Of a stretch of DNA of 41,476 nt, positions 28,329 to 37,293 are shown in pieces. Where the stretch lies: NCBI GenBank assembly GCA_964513275.1, contig CAZELN010000003.1:1-41476 (forward strand). Direction: 5' to 3'. Every line of letters starts with the position of its first letter. The first letter of the stretch is position 1. Under the pieces are notes generated by a model. That model searched no databases. It had not been told where the DNA came from and saw only the letters and a list, made by a program, of their open reading frames with translations. The position numbers and the translations under genes were made by a program. The DNA is from UBA12478 sp964513275. GTDB taxonomy: Bacteria; Patescibacteriota; Patescibacteriia; UBA9934; GWF2-40-263.

Positions 28329-29330
28329 ATGTCAGCAAAAAAATCTACAACGCTGTATCGCCCGTTTTTGCGTGACGCTTGGCGTCTCACCTGGGAGCGA
28401 AAAAGCTTGTGGATTTTTGGTATCTTCGCGGCGCTTATTTCTACCGGTGGTATTTTGGATGTGATGTGGCGATCGCTCCAACGTGTGGAACAGACGGAAT
28501 CGCTCCTCAAACGTCTTTCCGATGCTTCGTTCATCGGGTATGACGTGGCCGCAAGCTACTTCAATCAATTAGATGTTCTTGGCACACAACGAACGAGTTT
28601 CCTTCTTGTCGCCCTCACCTTGGCGGGAATGCTTCTGATCGTCATCGCCACCCTTTCCCAAGGAGCGCTTATCTTGGGCATTCGCTCACGCCTTCCCAAA
28701 GATCCACACGCCTTGCGCTGTGAAGCAGGAACGCACGCGTGGAGTCTTTTTCTCATCGCGGTTCTCAACAAACTTCTCATGCTGATCCTGACCGTACTCA
28801 TGACCCTCCCGCTCTTGCTTATCAGCGTCTCGACCAGTCTTCTCCATGGGATCTTGTTTTTTGTGCTCATGCTCGTATTTCTTCCCGCCACCCTCATCGT
28901 AAACATCATCTACATGTTGGCGTTGATGGACACGGTCGAAAACGGTTCCCGTCCGTTGGATGCTATCTACACAAGCGTACGGCTCTTCGCCAAACACTGG
29001 CTGGCGACATTTGAATACGCCACGATTCTCTTTTTGATCGTTCTGGGCGCCGGAGCCGTTTTTTTCCTCCCGCTCCTCTTATTGTTCATCCCCTACTCGG
29101 TGCTGTACGTTCTCATCCTCTCAAGCGGCTCGCTTTCCTTATTTCTGACGTTCAACGTCGTCTGGGCCTGTTTGATCCTTTCGCTCGTCCTGGCCTTCGG
29201 CGGCGCATGCGTCACCTTCCAGTACAGCGCCTGGTACAGCTTTTACAAACACAGTTTGCACAAGACACACGGAAAAAAAATCTTCTCGAAAATTCTACGA
29301 TTGGCGCAGATCCACTCGCTGGTAAAGTAA
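28329..29330 (+). CDS. Polytopic membrane protein of unknown function
   Basis: The 333-residue protein starts at ATG 28329 behind a clear AAGGAGG. It has about six membrane helices, including LLVALTLAGMLLIVIATL, LLMLILTVLMTLPLLLI, FVLMLVFLPATLIVNIIYML and LFLIVLGAGAVFFLPLLLL. A basic start precedes WIFGIFAALISTGGI. It contains no obvious enzymatic motif. It follows ftsH by 17 bases and is probably co-transcribed. I do not assign a family. Confidence 0.8.
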   Translation: MSAKKSTTLYRPFLRDAWRLTWERKSLWIFGIFAALISTGGILDVMWRSLQRVEQTESLLKRLSDASFIGYDVAASYFNQLDVLGTQRTSFLLVALTLAGMLLIVIATLSQGALILGIRSRLPKDPHALRCEAGTHAWSLFLIAVLNKLLMLILTVLMTLPLLLISVSTSLLHGILFFVLMLVFLPATLIVNIIYMLALMDTVENGSRPLDAIYTSVRLFAKHWLATFEYATILFLIVLGAGAVFFLPLLLLFIPYSVLYVLILSSGSLSLFLTFNVVWACLILSLVLAFGGACVTFQYSAWYSFYKHSLHKTHGKKIFSKILRLAQIHSLVK

Positions 29331-29349
29331 CTATGATTCTTGGTAAACT

Positions 29350-29372
29350 AGAGACGAACATCTCTGGTTTTT
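29350..29372 (+). promoter_or_regulatory. Short hairpin and T-run before pilB
   Basis: AGAGA (29350-29354), CGAACA and TCTCT (29361-29365) form a 5-bp hairpin followed by GGTTTTTG, just before ATG 29376. The shape repeats that before rny. No Shine-Dalgarno is present. Confidence 0.3.
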
Positions 29373-29375
29373 GTT

Positions 29376-31118
29376 ATGCCCAATGATATCCAAAGCATCG
29401 AAGATCTCCTGAAGTACACAGGAGCAAACGCTGCCACGCAAGCTCCATCAAAACTTGGCGACCGTTCAGCCGTTGAGAAGTTTGAGGAGAAAATGCATGA
29501 CGTCCGTCTCAAAGAAAAAGAGATGGAGGCGCAGGCGCAGGCCAAGTCACTTGGAGTTCCCTATGTGAACCTGAAGGGATTTCCTATTTCTCCAGAAGCG
29601 CTGCGGCTCATTCCTCAAGATCGGGCGCAGGCCGCCAAAGTAGTCTGTTTTTTATTTACCGGCTCGGAAATTCGTCTGGCATCCCTCAATCCCAAAGATC
29701 GTGCTGTCACAGATCTCTTGTTTGAACTCCAAGAACGACATAAAGCCAATGGTGGCGTGTACCATATTTCCGAAGAAAGTTACCGCGTCGCCATCAAAGC
29801 GTACGATACGCTTCCCAAAATAAAGGAGGTCGTGAAAGGGGTGAAGGTGACGGACGAAGAACTCGAAAAATTTAAGAGCCAATTGACCCAGTACGCCGAT
29901 ATCCAAAAAGTGATGAGTCACGCGAGTGTCACGGACATCATGACGATCATCATGGCTGCGGGACTCCAATTTGGAACCAGCGACGTGCACGTGGAAGCTG
30001 AGCAGGAAAAAATCGCCGTGCGCTTCCGTATCGACGGCGTGCTTCAGGACGTTGCGTCCCTCCCCCACGATTTTTGGAAAAAAATTGTGGCACGCATCAA
30101 GCTCATCTCAGGTCTCAAAATCAACGTCACGGATCGTCCCCAAGATGGCCGTTTTACGATCTTCCTCAAAGAGGGAGATCCAGACGTGCGCGTCTCGACG
30201 ATTCCCACCACTTGGGGCGAATCCGTCGTGATGCGCATTTTGAAACCAGGATCGATCAACGTGGAATTTGAGCAGCTTGGGTATCGACCTCTAGCTGCCG
30301 CAAAACTCCTCAAAGAAATCCAAAAACCTCATGGCATGATCATGACGACCGGACCAACAGGATCGGGAAAAACGACCACGCTCTACGCCATCTTGCGCAA
30401 ACTCAACACGCCTGACGTCAAAATCATTACGCTTGAGGATCCCATCGAATACAAACTGGGAGGCATCAACCAATCTCAAATCGACCATTCCAAAAACTAT
30501 ACGTTCGCCGGAGGGCTGCGATCGATCTTGCGCCAAGATCCCGACATCGTCATGGTGGGAGAAATTCGTGACCTTGAAACGGCCGAAGTCGCAATCAACG
30601 CGGCGCTCACCGGTCACTTGATGCTCTCCACACTCCACACCAACGACGCGGCTGGCGCGATTCCCCGCTTTATCTCCATGGGCGTAAAACCGTTTCTGCT
30701 TGCCCCGTCGCTCAACGCGATTATTGGACAGCGGTTGGTACGCAAAGTCTGCCAAGCTTGCAAGGAAGAAATACTTCTTGCGCCAGAGGAACTCACCTTC
30801 GTCAAAAAAGTCGTTTCAGAAATCCCAGAAGCATCCGGAGAAAAAGCCCTGCCAGAATCCGCATGGAAATTTTACAAAGGCAAGGGATGTTCTGTTTGCA
30901 ATGGCACGGGATACAAAGGACGAGTCGGTATTTACGAAATTTTAACCATGAGCGAGGAGATCAAGGCATCCTTGTCCGAATCCATCTCTGAATACCAGGT
31001 TCGCCAGCTCGCCAAACAACAAGGGATGACGACCATGCAACAAGATGGAATCTTAAAAGTTCTCGATGGACTCACGACCGTGGAAGAAATCCTCAGCGTG
31101 GCAGGGGAAGGAGAGTAA
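29376..31118 (+). CDS. pilB: Type IV pilus/type II secretion assembly ATPase (PilB/GspE family)
   Basis: These hexameric ATPases drive extension of type IV pili or pseudopili. The 580-residue protein has an N-terminal MshEN-like domain (ISPEALRLIPQDRAQ), then SDVHVEAEQEKIAVRFRIDG, Walker A GPTGSGKTT (from residue 326), the Asp box EDPIEYKLGGINQ, Walker B LRQDPDIVMVGEIRD and the His box LSTLHTNDAA. The zinc-binding Cys pairs CQAC and CSVC near the C-terminus are typical of PilB/GspE and absent from PilT. No other pilus gene lies in the window. The 3' end overlaps the convergent tsaE by 26 bases. Confidence 0.93.
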   Translation: MPNDIQSIEDLLKYTGANAATQAPSKLGDRSAVEKFEEKMHDVRLKEKEMEAQAQAKSLGVPYVNLKGFPISPEALRLIPQDRAQAAKVVCFLFTGSEIRLASLNPKDRAVTDLLFELQERHKANGGVYHISEESYRVAIKAYDTLPKIKEVVKGVKVTDEELEKFKSQLTQYADIQKVMSHASVTDIMTIIMAAGLQFGTSDVHVEAEQEKIAVRFRIDGVLQDVASLPHDFWKKIVARIKLISGLKINVTDRPQDGRFTIFLKEGDPDVRVSTIPTTWGESVVMRILKPGSINVEFEQLGYRPLAAAKLLKEIQKPHGMIMTTGPTGSGKTTTLYAILRKLNTPDVKIITLEDPIEYKLGGINQSQIDHSKNYTFAGGLRSILRQDPDIVMVGEIRDLETAEVAINAALTGHLMLSTLHTNDAAGAIPRFISMGVKPFLLAPSLNAIIGQRLVRKVCQACKEEILLAPEELTFVKKVVSEIPEASGEKALPESAWKFYKGKGCSVCNGTGYKGRVGIYEILTMSEEIKASLSESISEYQVRQLAKQQGMTTMQQDGILKVLDGLTTVEEILSVAGEGE

Positions 31119-31524
31119 TCGAATGAACATCGCCTTGTGTCAAAAATTGAATGCGATACAAGGGCTGAAAAATACGTCCTTGCGCGTTCTCCGGCCACTC
31201 AATGAACGTCACGGTATCCGCACGACCAACTTCCTCTTCTAAGGCAAGCGGCAAAATCTCTGACGGATCTTCGATGCGGTAAAAATCGACGTGGAGAATT
31301 TGTTTGATCTTTGCGTGATCGACGGGATACCGATTCACGATGGTAAACGACGGACTGCGCACCGGCTCGTGGAACCCAAACGCTTCAGCCACACCACGCA
31401 CAAAGGTCGTCTTGCCACTTCCGAGCTCGCCCTGCAAGAACACAACTTCTCCCCCATTGAGCAGAGAAGTGAACTCTGCGGCAATTTTTTTTGTTTCCTC
31501 TTCGGTACGTGTTGTGTGTGTCAT
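31093..31524 (-). CDS. tsaE: tRNA threonylcarbamoyladenosine synthesis ATPase TsaE
   Basis: TsaE is the ATPase that works with TsaD and TsaB to make the t6A modification at A37 of ANN-decoding tRNAs. The 143-residue protein has Walker A FLQGELGSGKTTFVRG, then SPSFTIVNRYP, HVDFYRIEDPSE and FIEWPENAQG. ATG 31524 lies one base after the tsaD stop; the longer frame would overlap tsaD. Its end overlaps convergent pilB. TsaB is not in this window. Confidence 0.93.
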   Translation of the reverse strand: MTHTTRTEEETKKIAAEFTSLLNGGEVVFLQGELGSGKTTFVRGVAEAFGFHEPVRSPSFTIVNRYPVDHAKIKQILHVDFYRIEDPSEILPLALEEEVGRADTVTFIEWPENAQGRIFQPLYRIQFLTQGDVHSITLLPLPR

Positions 31525-31525
31525 A

Positions 31526-32566
31526 TCAAACGAGTCGCAGGTTTGGATCCGCCTTGAGTGTGAGCGGATCAACGAACTCTCCACGGCACGCCTTCATGAG
31601 TCCTGCCGCGCCGATCATCGCCGCATTGTCTCCTGTCAGTGAAAGATCGGGGGCATGAAACGTGATCGATGGAAGGTACTTGGAAAGTTGTGACTTGAGT
31701 GTCTCGCGCAAATGACGGTCGGCCGAAACACCACCCGAGAGAATCACGGAAGATGGGTGAGTCTTCTCAACGGCATCGAGCGTTTTCGCCACAAAAACAT
31801 CCACGACGGCCTGAAGGAAACTTGCTGAAATGTCTGCAATGGCAACCCCCCTTAATCCCCCCTTGGGAAGGGGGGAGACCTTGTCGAGGTACACGCGCAC
31901 GGCGGTTTTCAATCCTGCAAAGCTAACATCCAAATCTCCGGAGTCAATCATAGGGCGAGGGAAGTTGATCGCCGCAGGATTTCCATCGCGAGCGGCTTTT
32001 GAAATGTGTGGGCCACCCGGATACGGCATTCCCAAAAGCTTGGCGACTTTATCAAATGCCTCTCCCGCGGCATCGTCCCGTGTCATACCTAACAATTCGT
32101 ACTGCCCGTGACCGCGCATAAGGATCAATTCGGTGTGGCCGCCAGAGACAAGCAAAGACAACGCTGGAAATCGTGGCGTCTCATGAGGAGTCCCAGATGA
32201 GAGCCACACAGAATAGATATGTCCCTCAAGATGGTTCACGGCGACGAGTGGCTTCTTCCACACCCACGCGAGCGTTTTCGCCAGCTCGACCCCCACCCGC
32301 AGCGCAGGCACTAATCCCGGTCCTGCGGTCACAGCAATCGCATTGATCCCCGCTCCATCATGGGCGACTCCAACCCCTTGCAAGAGCGGTGTAATCCACG
32401 CCGCGTGCTCACGCGCCGCCACCTCGGGAACCACACCGCCATACTGGGCATGAATCTTGGCTTGGGAAGAAGTAAGATTCTGTTCGATCGTAAAAACGCC
32501 GTCTGCGAGAGAGACTACGGCGATGGATGTTTCGTCACAACTGGTTTCAATGGCTAATACACGCAT
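31526..32566 (-). CDS. tsaD: tRNA N6-threonylcarbamoyltransferase TsaD
   Basis: TsaD transfers the threonylcarbamoyl group to A37 of tRNA. The 346-residue protein starts MRVLAIETSCDETSIAVV and has the metal-binding NHLEGH (His112, His116), SLLVSGGHTELI, YPGGPHISKAARDG and FAGLKTAVRVYL. Residues about 231-240 (SPLPKGGLRG) are an in-frame insertion read from a G/C palindrome. ATG 32566 gives the family N-terminus. It is followed at one base by tsaE, so the two are coupled. It ends with TGA. Confidence 0.96.
   Translation of the reverse strand: MRVLAIETSCDETSIAVVSLADGVFTIEQNLTSSQAKIHAQYGGVVPEVAAREHAAWITPLLQGVGVAHDGAGINAIAVTAGPGLVPALRVGVELAKTLAWVWKKPLVAVNHLEGHIYSVWLSSGTPHETPRFPALSLLVSGGHTELILMRGHGQYELLGMTRDDAAGEAFDKVAKLLGMPYPGGPHISKAARDGNPAAINFPRPMIDSGDLDVSFAGLKTAVRVYLDKVSPLPKGGLRGVAIADISASFLQAVVDVFVAKTLDAVEKTHPSSVILSGGVSADRHLRETLKSQLSKYLPSITFHAPDLSLTGDNAAMIGAAGLMKACRGEFVDPLTLKADPNLRLV
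31845..31876. repeat. Palindromic C/G-run repeat inside tsaD
   Basis: TCCCCCCTT, GGG and AAGGGGGGA form a perfect 9-bp stem at 31856-31876. It is preceded by a second CCCCCCTT copy (31847-31854). Such CCCCCTT-AAGGGGG palindromes occur as dispersed elements in other bacteria. This one lies in frame within tsaD. Confidence 0.6.
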
Positions 32567-32640
32567 ATCTCTAGAGAGAACTGACCTCATAGACCTCTGC
32601 AATGAAAATGCCCCGCTTTGCAGGGCCGTGAAGTGAGCGG

Positions 32641-33516
32641 TCAAGCCGCACAGGATGTCGCCCTTTTGATGAGGGAGACCGCGCGAGAAAGGAGGCGAAG
32701 GCTCACGCGAAAGTTCTCCGCAATGAGATCCCCAACTTTGCGTAGGTATCGATCCCGTCGCTGGGTTGGCCTATGCGCACGGGCAAGAAGCTCGTCGTAC
32801 TCCCAGTCAATCGCGAGAAGCTGCCGGTAATCGGCGTGCAACACGGCGAAGGCATCCTCCGCCAGAAAGTCGGCAACGACTTCCGCCTTACCGTCGCTTT
32901 CGAGCGATCCTCGCAACCACCAGAGCAGACGTCGCCCGATGGTAATGTGCACGCGCAACGGTCGAACCACTCGCCCCCAATTGCTCAGAAGCCAGGACTC
33001 GACCGCGTTGGAATCCGCCTGTCTGGCAAAGAAGACATGGGCTCGAACACGCGTGCTGCGCAGTTTGTGCTCGAGCTTCTCCACCATTTCGCGTTGGACA
33101 GAGCTCCCGGTGGGAAGACGGAAGCACAGACCCAACGGCACTCCCACGGAGAATAGTGTCTCCTCACGCGGAAACGTTTGGAGATAGGACGGCCCGTAGA
33201 CATGACGTCCCAGGCGTGCGTCCGAGGCGCTCCACAGACGTGAATCCAATGGAACAGCACTGGTACAGGCCACTCGTAGGAAGTACCGCTCGAGCTCTTG
33301 CGCCCGATCGAACTGCCTGTCTAGCGCAACGAGGATAAGATCCAGGTCGCTGCGATGATGGAGATCACCGCGCGCAAGCGAACCGACGAATGCGGCCCCC
33401 TTGAAAACCCGTTCACGAGAAGCGATTCCGAGGATGCGTCCAGCAACCTCCCCGAAGTCGTCCACACGCGGGACAAAGCCCTGGCGAACGAATCGCCAGG
33501 GAAGGATCATTCCCAT
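32641..33516 (-). CDS. Nucleotidyltransferase-domain protein
   Basis: The 291-residue protein has the pol-beta-type nucleotidyltransferase motif GSLARGDLHHRSDLDLILV (Gly-Ser with an Asp-x-Asp pair) near residues 45-63, with a possible third Asp in VPLDSRLW. Such enzymes transfer a nucleotide to a protein, RNA or small molecule. The C-terminal half is mostly helical (WWLRGSLESDGKAEVV, RDRYLRKVGDLIAENF). The start at ATG 33516 follows GGAGG by five bases. It is a stand-alone, GC-rich gene between tsaD and a divergent kinase-like gene. The substrate is unknown. Confidence 0.8.
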   Translation of the reverse strand: MGMILPWRFVRQGFVPRVDDFGEVAGRILGIASRERVFKGAAFVGSLARGDLHHRSDLDLILVALDRQFDRAQELERYFLRVACTSAVPLDSRLWSASDARLGRHVYGPSYLQTFPREETLFSVGVPLGLCFRLPTGSSVQREMVEKLEHKLRSTRVRAHVFFARQADSNAVESWLLSNWGRVVRPLRVHITIGRRLLWWLRGSLESDGKAEVVADFLAEDAFAVLHADYRQLLAIDWEYDELLARAHRPTQRRDRYLRKVGDLIAENFRVSLRLLSRAVSLIKRATSCAA

Positions 33517-33657
33517 GGCAACCTCCGAGCATGTGTTGCTTCACAACCACGTAGACACCTCCGCGGGAGCACGGTACCCTGACAGGGACCAGAACATCGA
33601 CTCGACACTGCGACTGTACGAAGATTTCCCTCAGTCGTCAAGATAGATAGCTCACGT

Positions 33658-34689
33658 GTGACTGAACTGACATTCCAAACCTTTACCAGACTCCATGGCA
33701 TGCTCAAAGAGCTGTATGACATGAAGTCCATTGTTGATCTGCGTTCTATCGGCGGTGGATTCACGACGGAAAATTTTATATTTTCTGATGGCCGTGGCAC
33801 GTTCTTCCTCAAACGCTACAACACCACGGACACGAGACGCATTCACGATATCGCTAGTGCCTATGATCGATTTGCTCGTGGCGGGATCCCTGTCATCCAA
33901 CCTATAAAAACGAATCAAGGGGAATCTTGTTTTTTCTTAGACGACGCGTGGTGGGGCGTTTTTCCGTTTGTAGACGGAAACTCAAGACAATCAAAAGAAT
34001 TGACCTTCAACGAAGTAGGCGAACTTGGGAGGATGCTTGGACACATACATCGCGTAGGTCAATCGTGTCCAAAAAACGATATCCAACCCATGGCTTTGTG
34101 GAATAAAGAAATTTTCACCTCGGAAAAGCATCTTCTTGAATATGCGTTTGAGCATCTTGAAAACCCGCGGGAAGTGGACGCGATGGCGATCGGTAATATC
34201 CGCATTCAAGACTCATTTCTCACCCAGCATGCAGTGTTTATGGCAAACCTGCGTCCAGCTAACGACTGTTTGATCCATGGTGATTTCACGCACAATAATA
34301 TTTTTTGGGATACGTCAGGTCGTATTCACGCCGTGTTTGACTTAGACAAAACATGCGTTGCCTCGCGTGCCTATGAACTTGCTCGTAGCACGCTGATCAT
34401 CTGTTTTGACCATGCGTGGAACAAAACAAGTTTTGCTCTCGCGCAGGCATTTATCCAATCGTATCTGACGACTCATCCAATGGACTTTGAGGAATTCCGC
34501 ACCGGACTCGATATCTATATCGCAAACTACATGCACATGACCTGGTTGGAAAGAAAAATTATCCTGAACAAATCCCTTCGTCACGAGGAGATCCTCCGTT
34601 CCTCACAGATGCGTGTAAACCATTTGGCAACGGAATTTGAAACATTGGCAGAACGACTTTTTCCTCCAAACAACAGACACAACCGTTGA
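33658..34689 (+). CDS. APH-family phosphotransferase (aminoglycoside/choline/homoserine kinase-like)
   Basis: The 343-residue protein has the protein-kinase-like APH fold: SIGGGFTTENFIF (nucleotide loop), TFFLKRY with the likely ATP-contacting Lys, PFVDGNS, the catalytic loop LIHGDFTHNNIFWD (Asp as base, Asn for metal) and HAVFDLDKTCVAS for the metal Asp. The family phosphorylates small molecules; which one cannot be told here. The start is GTG 33658. It is divergent from the nucleotidyltransferase gene and followed by upp, which has its own promoter overlapping its end. Confidence 0.85.
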   Translation: MTELTFQTFTRLHGMLKELYDMKSIVDLRSIGGGFTTENFIFSDGRGTFFLKRYNTTDTRRIHDIASAYDRFARGGIPVIQPIKTNQGESCFFLDDAWWGVFPFVDGNSRQSKELTFNEVGELGRMLGHIHRVGQSCPKNDIQPMALWNKEIFTSEKHLLEYAFEHLENPREVDAMAIGNIRIQDSFLTQHAVFMANLRPANDCLIHGDFTHNNIFWDTSGRIHAVFDLDKTCVASRAYELARSTLIICFDHAWNKTSFALAQAFIQSYLTTHPMDFEEFRTGLDIYIANYMHMTWLERKIILNKSLRHEEILRSSQMRVNHLATEFETLAERLFPPNNRHNR

Positions 34690-34714
34690 CAAAACGTCAC
34701 TTGGAACGTAGCCT
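34686..34714 (+). promoter_or_regulatory. Promoter of upp
   Basis: TTGACA (34686-34691), 17 bases and TAGCCT (34709-34714). The predicted leader is about 20 nt and holds AAGGAGG before ATG 34741. The -35 box overlaps the stop of the upstream kinase-like gene. Confidence 0.7.
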
Positions 34715-34740
34715 AACCGCGGTCATTCAAAGGAGGATCA

Positions 34741-35376
34741 ATGTCCTGTCTGGTGTTGTCCCAAACAAGTCCACTTGCCCGTGTCCTCGTCTCGCGCCTG
34801 CGCAACAAGCAAACCAGACCACCGGCGTTTCGTGAGGCCGTCCACCAACTAAGCCTATTGCTCGCCACCAAGGCAGCCGACCATCTCTGCTTTGAGGATG
34901 TCCTCGTGAAAACTCCTCTGGAGGAAACCATTGGTACGATCATCCGAAGCCCGGCTGTCCTCGTGCCCATCATGCGCTCAGGCTCGGGCATGCTGCCCGC
35001 GTTCCAAACCTTCCTCCCCGGTGCTCTGGTCTGGCATGTCTCCATGAGCCGAGACGAAGAGACACTCGAACCAAACCTCACTGGTTCCAAGATCCCGCAC
35101 AGAACCAGGTCACGCGCTCGTGTTCACTTCGTGCTCGACCCCATGCTCGCGACCGGCGGAAGTGCCAGCCTCGCCATCCAGCAGCTCAAGAAAGCAGGAG
35201 CGAGAACGATCGTCTTCGTCGGCATCTTCGGCGCTCCCGAAGGGGTCGATCAACTCCAGTGTGACCACCCGGACGTCCCCGTGATCCTCGCGGTCGTCGA
35301 CCGTTCGCTCAACAAGCGCGGCTTCATCCAGCCCGGCTGCGGCGACGCCGGAGACCGCCAATTCCCGACCAAGTAG
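34741..35376 (+). CDS. upp: Uracil phosphoribosyltransferase
   Basis: Upp makes UMP from uracil and PRPP in pyrimidine salvage. The 211-residue protein shows PIMRSGSGMLPAFQTF, the PRPP-binding loop VHFVLDPMLATGGSA, GIFGAPEGVDQL and the uracil-binding C-terminus GCGDAGDRQF. The usual motif is G-x-GDAGDR, so Cys replaces a residue that is often Leu or Ile. AAGGAGG supports ATG 34741. It is monocistronic, with its own promoter and a terminator. Confidence 0.95.
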   Translation: MSCLVLSQTSPLARVLVSRLRNKQTRPPAFREAVHQLSLLLATKAADHLCFEDVLVKTPLEETIGTIIRSPAVLVPIMRSGSGMLPAFQTFLPGALVWHVSMSRDEETLEPNLTGSKIPHRTRSRARVHFVLDPMLATGGSASLAIQQLKKAGARTIVFVGIFGAPEGVDQLQCDHPDVPVILAVVDRSLNKRGFIQPGCGDAGDRQFPTK

Positions 35377-35383
35377 CCGGACG

Positions 35384-35407
35384 ACCTCGCTATCACGCGA
35401 GGTTTTA
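35384..35407 (+). terminator. Terminator after upp
   Basis: ACCTCGC, loop TATCAC and GCGAGGT form a perfect 7-bp stem followed by TTT. A second hairpin for the convergent gene follows at once. Confidence 0.7.
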
Positions 35408-35413
35408 CTATTC

Positions 35414-35441
35414 AAAAACGGAGCCGAGGCTCCGCTTTTTT
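35414..35441. terminator. Terminator between upp and typA
   Basis: CGGAGCC, GA and GGCTCCG form a perfect 7-bp stem with AAAAA on the left and TTTTTT on the right, so it works in both directions. It overlaps the typA stop by two bases. Confidence 0.8.
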
Positions 35442-37251
35442 ATTTATTTTGTTCTCGCTTGCGCATGACGGAATCCAGGATCGCTTTGCGGATGCGTAAA
35501 TGTTTTGGAGTAACCTCCAGCAGTTCATCGTCCCCCAAAAATTCCAGACTCAACTCAAGCGTCATGTCGCGAGGCGGTTCAAGCGCCACACTCGCCCCAT
35601 CTCCTTTGGAACGCATGTTCGACAACTTTTTCTCTTTGCACGGATTCACTTCCATATCTTCCTGTCGAGAATTTTCTCCGATCACCATCCCGACATACAC
35701 CTCCACGCCAGGGCCGACAAACAAACTTCCACGCTCCTGGAGGTTCGTGAGCGAGTAGCCCATCGTCGTTCCCTGCTCCATGGAAATCATCGCTCCATGT
35801 CCGGTCGTTGTAATGTCACCGGCCTTCTCTCGATATCCCAGCAAAAGCGTATTCAAAATGCCCTGACCTTTGGTGTCCGTCAAAAATTCACTGCGGTATC
35901 CGATGAGTCCGCGTGTTGGGATCTCAAACTCAAGAAAGGCAATACCGTTTTCCACAAGCATGTCTTTCATCTCGCCCCGACGTTTTCCCATCTTTTCAAT
36001 GACCGTTCCAGTAAAACTTTCAGGACACTCAATGGAAACGGCCTCGTACGGCTCCATTGTCCTATCGTTCAGTTCCTTGAAAATCACTTGCGGGCGCGAC
36101 ACTTGCAGTTCATATCCTTCACGACGCATTTTCTCGATAAGGATGGCCAGGTGCAGTTCCCCTCGACCAGAGACAATGAACTGACTGTCGCCCTCGCCTT
36201 TTTCGATCTTCAATGCCACGTCGTTGAGAAGTTCCTTTTCAAGTCGCTCTTTCAGGTGTCGAGCGGTCGAAAATTCTCCCTCGTTCCCCGCAAACGGAGA
36301 GGTGTTAGCTCCAAATGTCATCTTCCCGGTCGGTTCTTCAATCTGAAGAACAGGCAACGCTTTTCCTTCCACGGGATCCACGAGCGACTCCCCAATCTGC
36401 ACGTTTTCCACGCCCGCGATCGCCACGATCTCTCCAGCTTCTGCCATCTCAACGTCCTTGCGGCCAAGTCCCGCATACACTTGCAACGTGGTAATACGCG
36501 ACGTTTTCTGCGCCCCATGACGATCAATATGCTTGATCTGTAACCCTTGTCTCACCACGCCGTTCATGACGCGGCCAACCGCAATGCGACCCTTGTAGTT
36601 ATCGTAAAAAATGTTCACGACCTGAATCTGGAGCGGGAGTGTCTTGTCACCGGAAGGTCCTGGTACGTGCTCGACGACCGCGTCTAAGAGAGGCGTAATA
36701 TCACTCATGGTTGTAATGTCGGCCTCAATGCCTGCCACACCGTTTATGGCACTGGCATACAAAACAGGAAAATGCGCTTGCTCGTCAGTTGCTCCCAGAT
36801 CGATAAATAAATCAAACGTCTTGTCTAGAACCCACGCGGGACGCGCGTCCTTCTTGTCGATCTTATTGATCACAAGAATCACACGATGGCCTGCTTCCAA
36901 GGCTTTCTTTAAAACGAATTTCGTCTGCGGCATCGGGCCTTCCTTGGCATCGACAAGAAGAAGACAACCATCAACGAGGTTCATGATGCGCTCCACTTCT
37001 CCCCCAAAATCCGCGTGGCCTGGGGTATCGACGATATTGATCTTGCGTCCCTTCCAATCGATGGCCGCGTTCTTGGCAAAAATCGTAATGCCCCGCTCGC
37101 GCTCAAGCTCGTTACTGTCCATGATGGTTGTTCCCTGCGCATCCGCATCGCGGAACGTATTGGATTGCTTCAAAAGCGCATCCACCAGGGTGGTCTTCCC
37201 ATGGTCGACGTGCGCGATGATGGCAATATTTCGAATGTCGTCTCGTGTCAT
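35440..37251 (-). CDS. typA: Ribosome-associated GTPase TypA/BipA
   Basis: TypA/BipA is a translational GTPase that acts on the 50S subunit and supports ribosome assembly and stress growth. The 603-residue protein has G1 AHVDHGKTT, GITIFAKNAAI, G3 DTPGHADFGGE, G4 NKIDKKDARP, then the EF-G-like domains with GRGELHLAILIEKMRREG and the BipA-specific C-terminus TTGHGAMISMEQGTTMGYSL. The length is standard. The ATG at 37251 is 9 bases from a -10 box and has no Shine-Dalgarno. Confidence 0.96.
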   Translation of the reverse strand: MTRDDIRNIAIIAHVDHGKTTLVDALLKQSNTFRDADAQGTTIMDSNELERERGITIFAKNAAIDWKGRKINIVDTPGHADFGGEVERIMNLVDGCLLLVDAKEGPMPQTKFVLKKALEAGHRVILVINKIDKKDARPAWVLDKTFDLFIDLGATDEQAHFPVLYASAINGVAGIEADITTMSDITPLLDAVVEHVPGPSGDKTLPLQIQVVNIFYDNYKGRIAVGRVMNGVVRQGLQIKHIDRHGAQKTSRITTLQVYAGLGRKDVEMAEAGEIVAIAGVENVQIGESLVDPVEGKALPVLQIEEPTGKMTFGANTSPFAGNEGEFSTARHLKERLEKELLNDVALKIEKGEGDSQFIVSGRGELHLAILIEKMRREGYELQVSRPQVIFKELNDRTMEPYEAVSIECPESFTGTVIEKMGKRRGEMKDMLVENGIAFLEFEIPTRGLIGYRSEFLTDTKGQGILNTLLLGYREKAGDITTTGHGAMISMEQGTTMGYSLTNLQERGSLFVGPGVEVYVGMVIGENSRQEDMEVNPCKEKKLSNMRSKGDGASVALEPPRDMTLELSLEFLGDDELLEVTPKHLRIRKAILDSVMRKREQNK

Positions 37252-37260
37252 AACGCCGGA

Positions 37261-37289
37261 AGAGTACGCGAAGACGACGTTTTGGTCAA
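37261..37289 (-). promoter_or_regulatory. Promoter of typA, leaderless
   Basis: On the minus strand TTGACC (37289-37284), 17 bases and TACTCT (37266-37261), then 9 bases to ATG 37251. It partly lies between typA and the end of ldh2. Confidence 0.65.
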
Positions 37290-37293
37290 CCGT

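Noticed and set aside
32641..33516. MNT-HEPN type toxin-antitoxin pair
   Set aside because: The nucleotidyltransferase stands alone with no adjacent HEPN gene, and its size (291 aa) exceeds the usual MNT antitoxin.
35500..36543. Long plus-strand open frame opposite typA
   Set aside because: It is antisense to conserved TypA domains and its translation has no recognisable domain or start signal.
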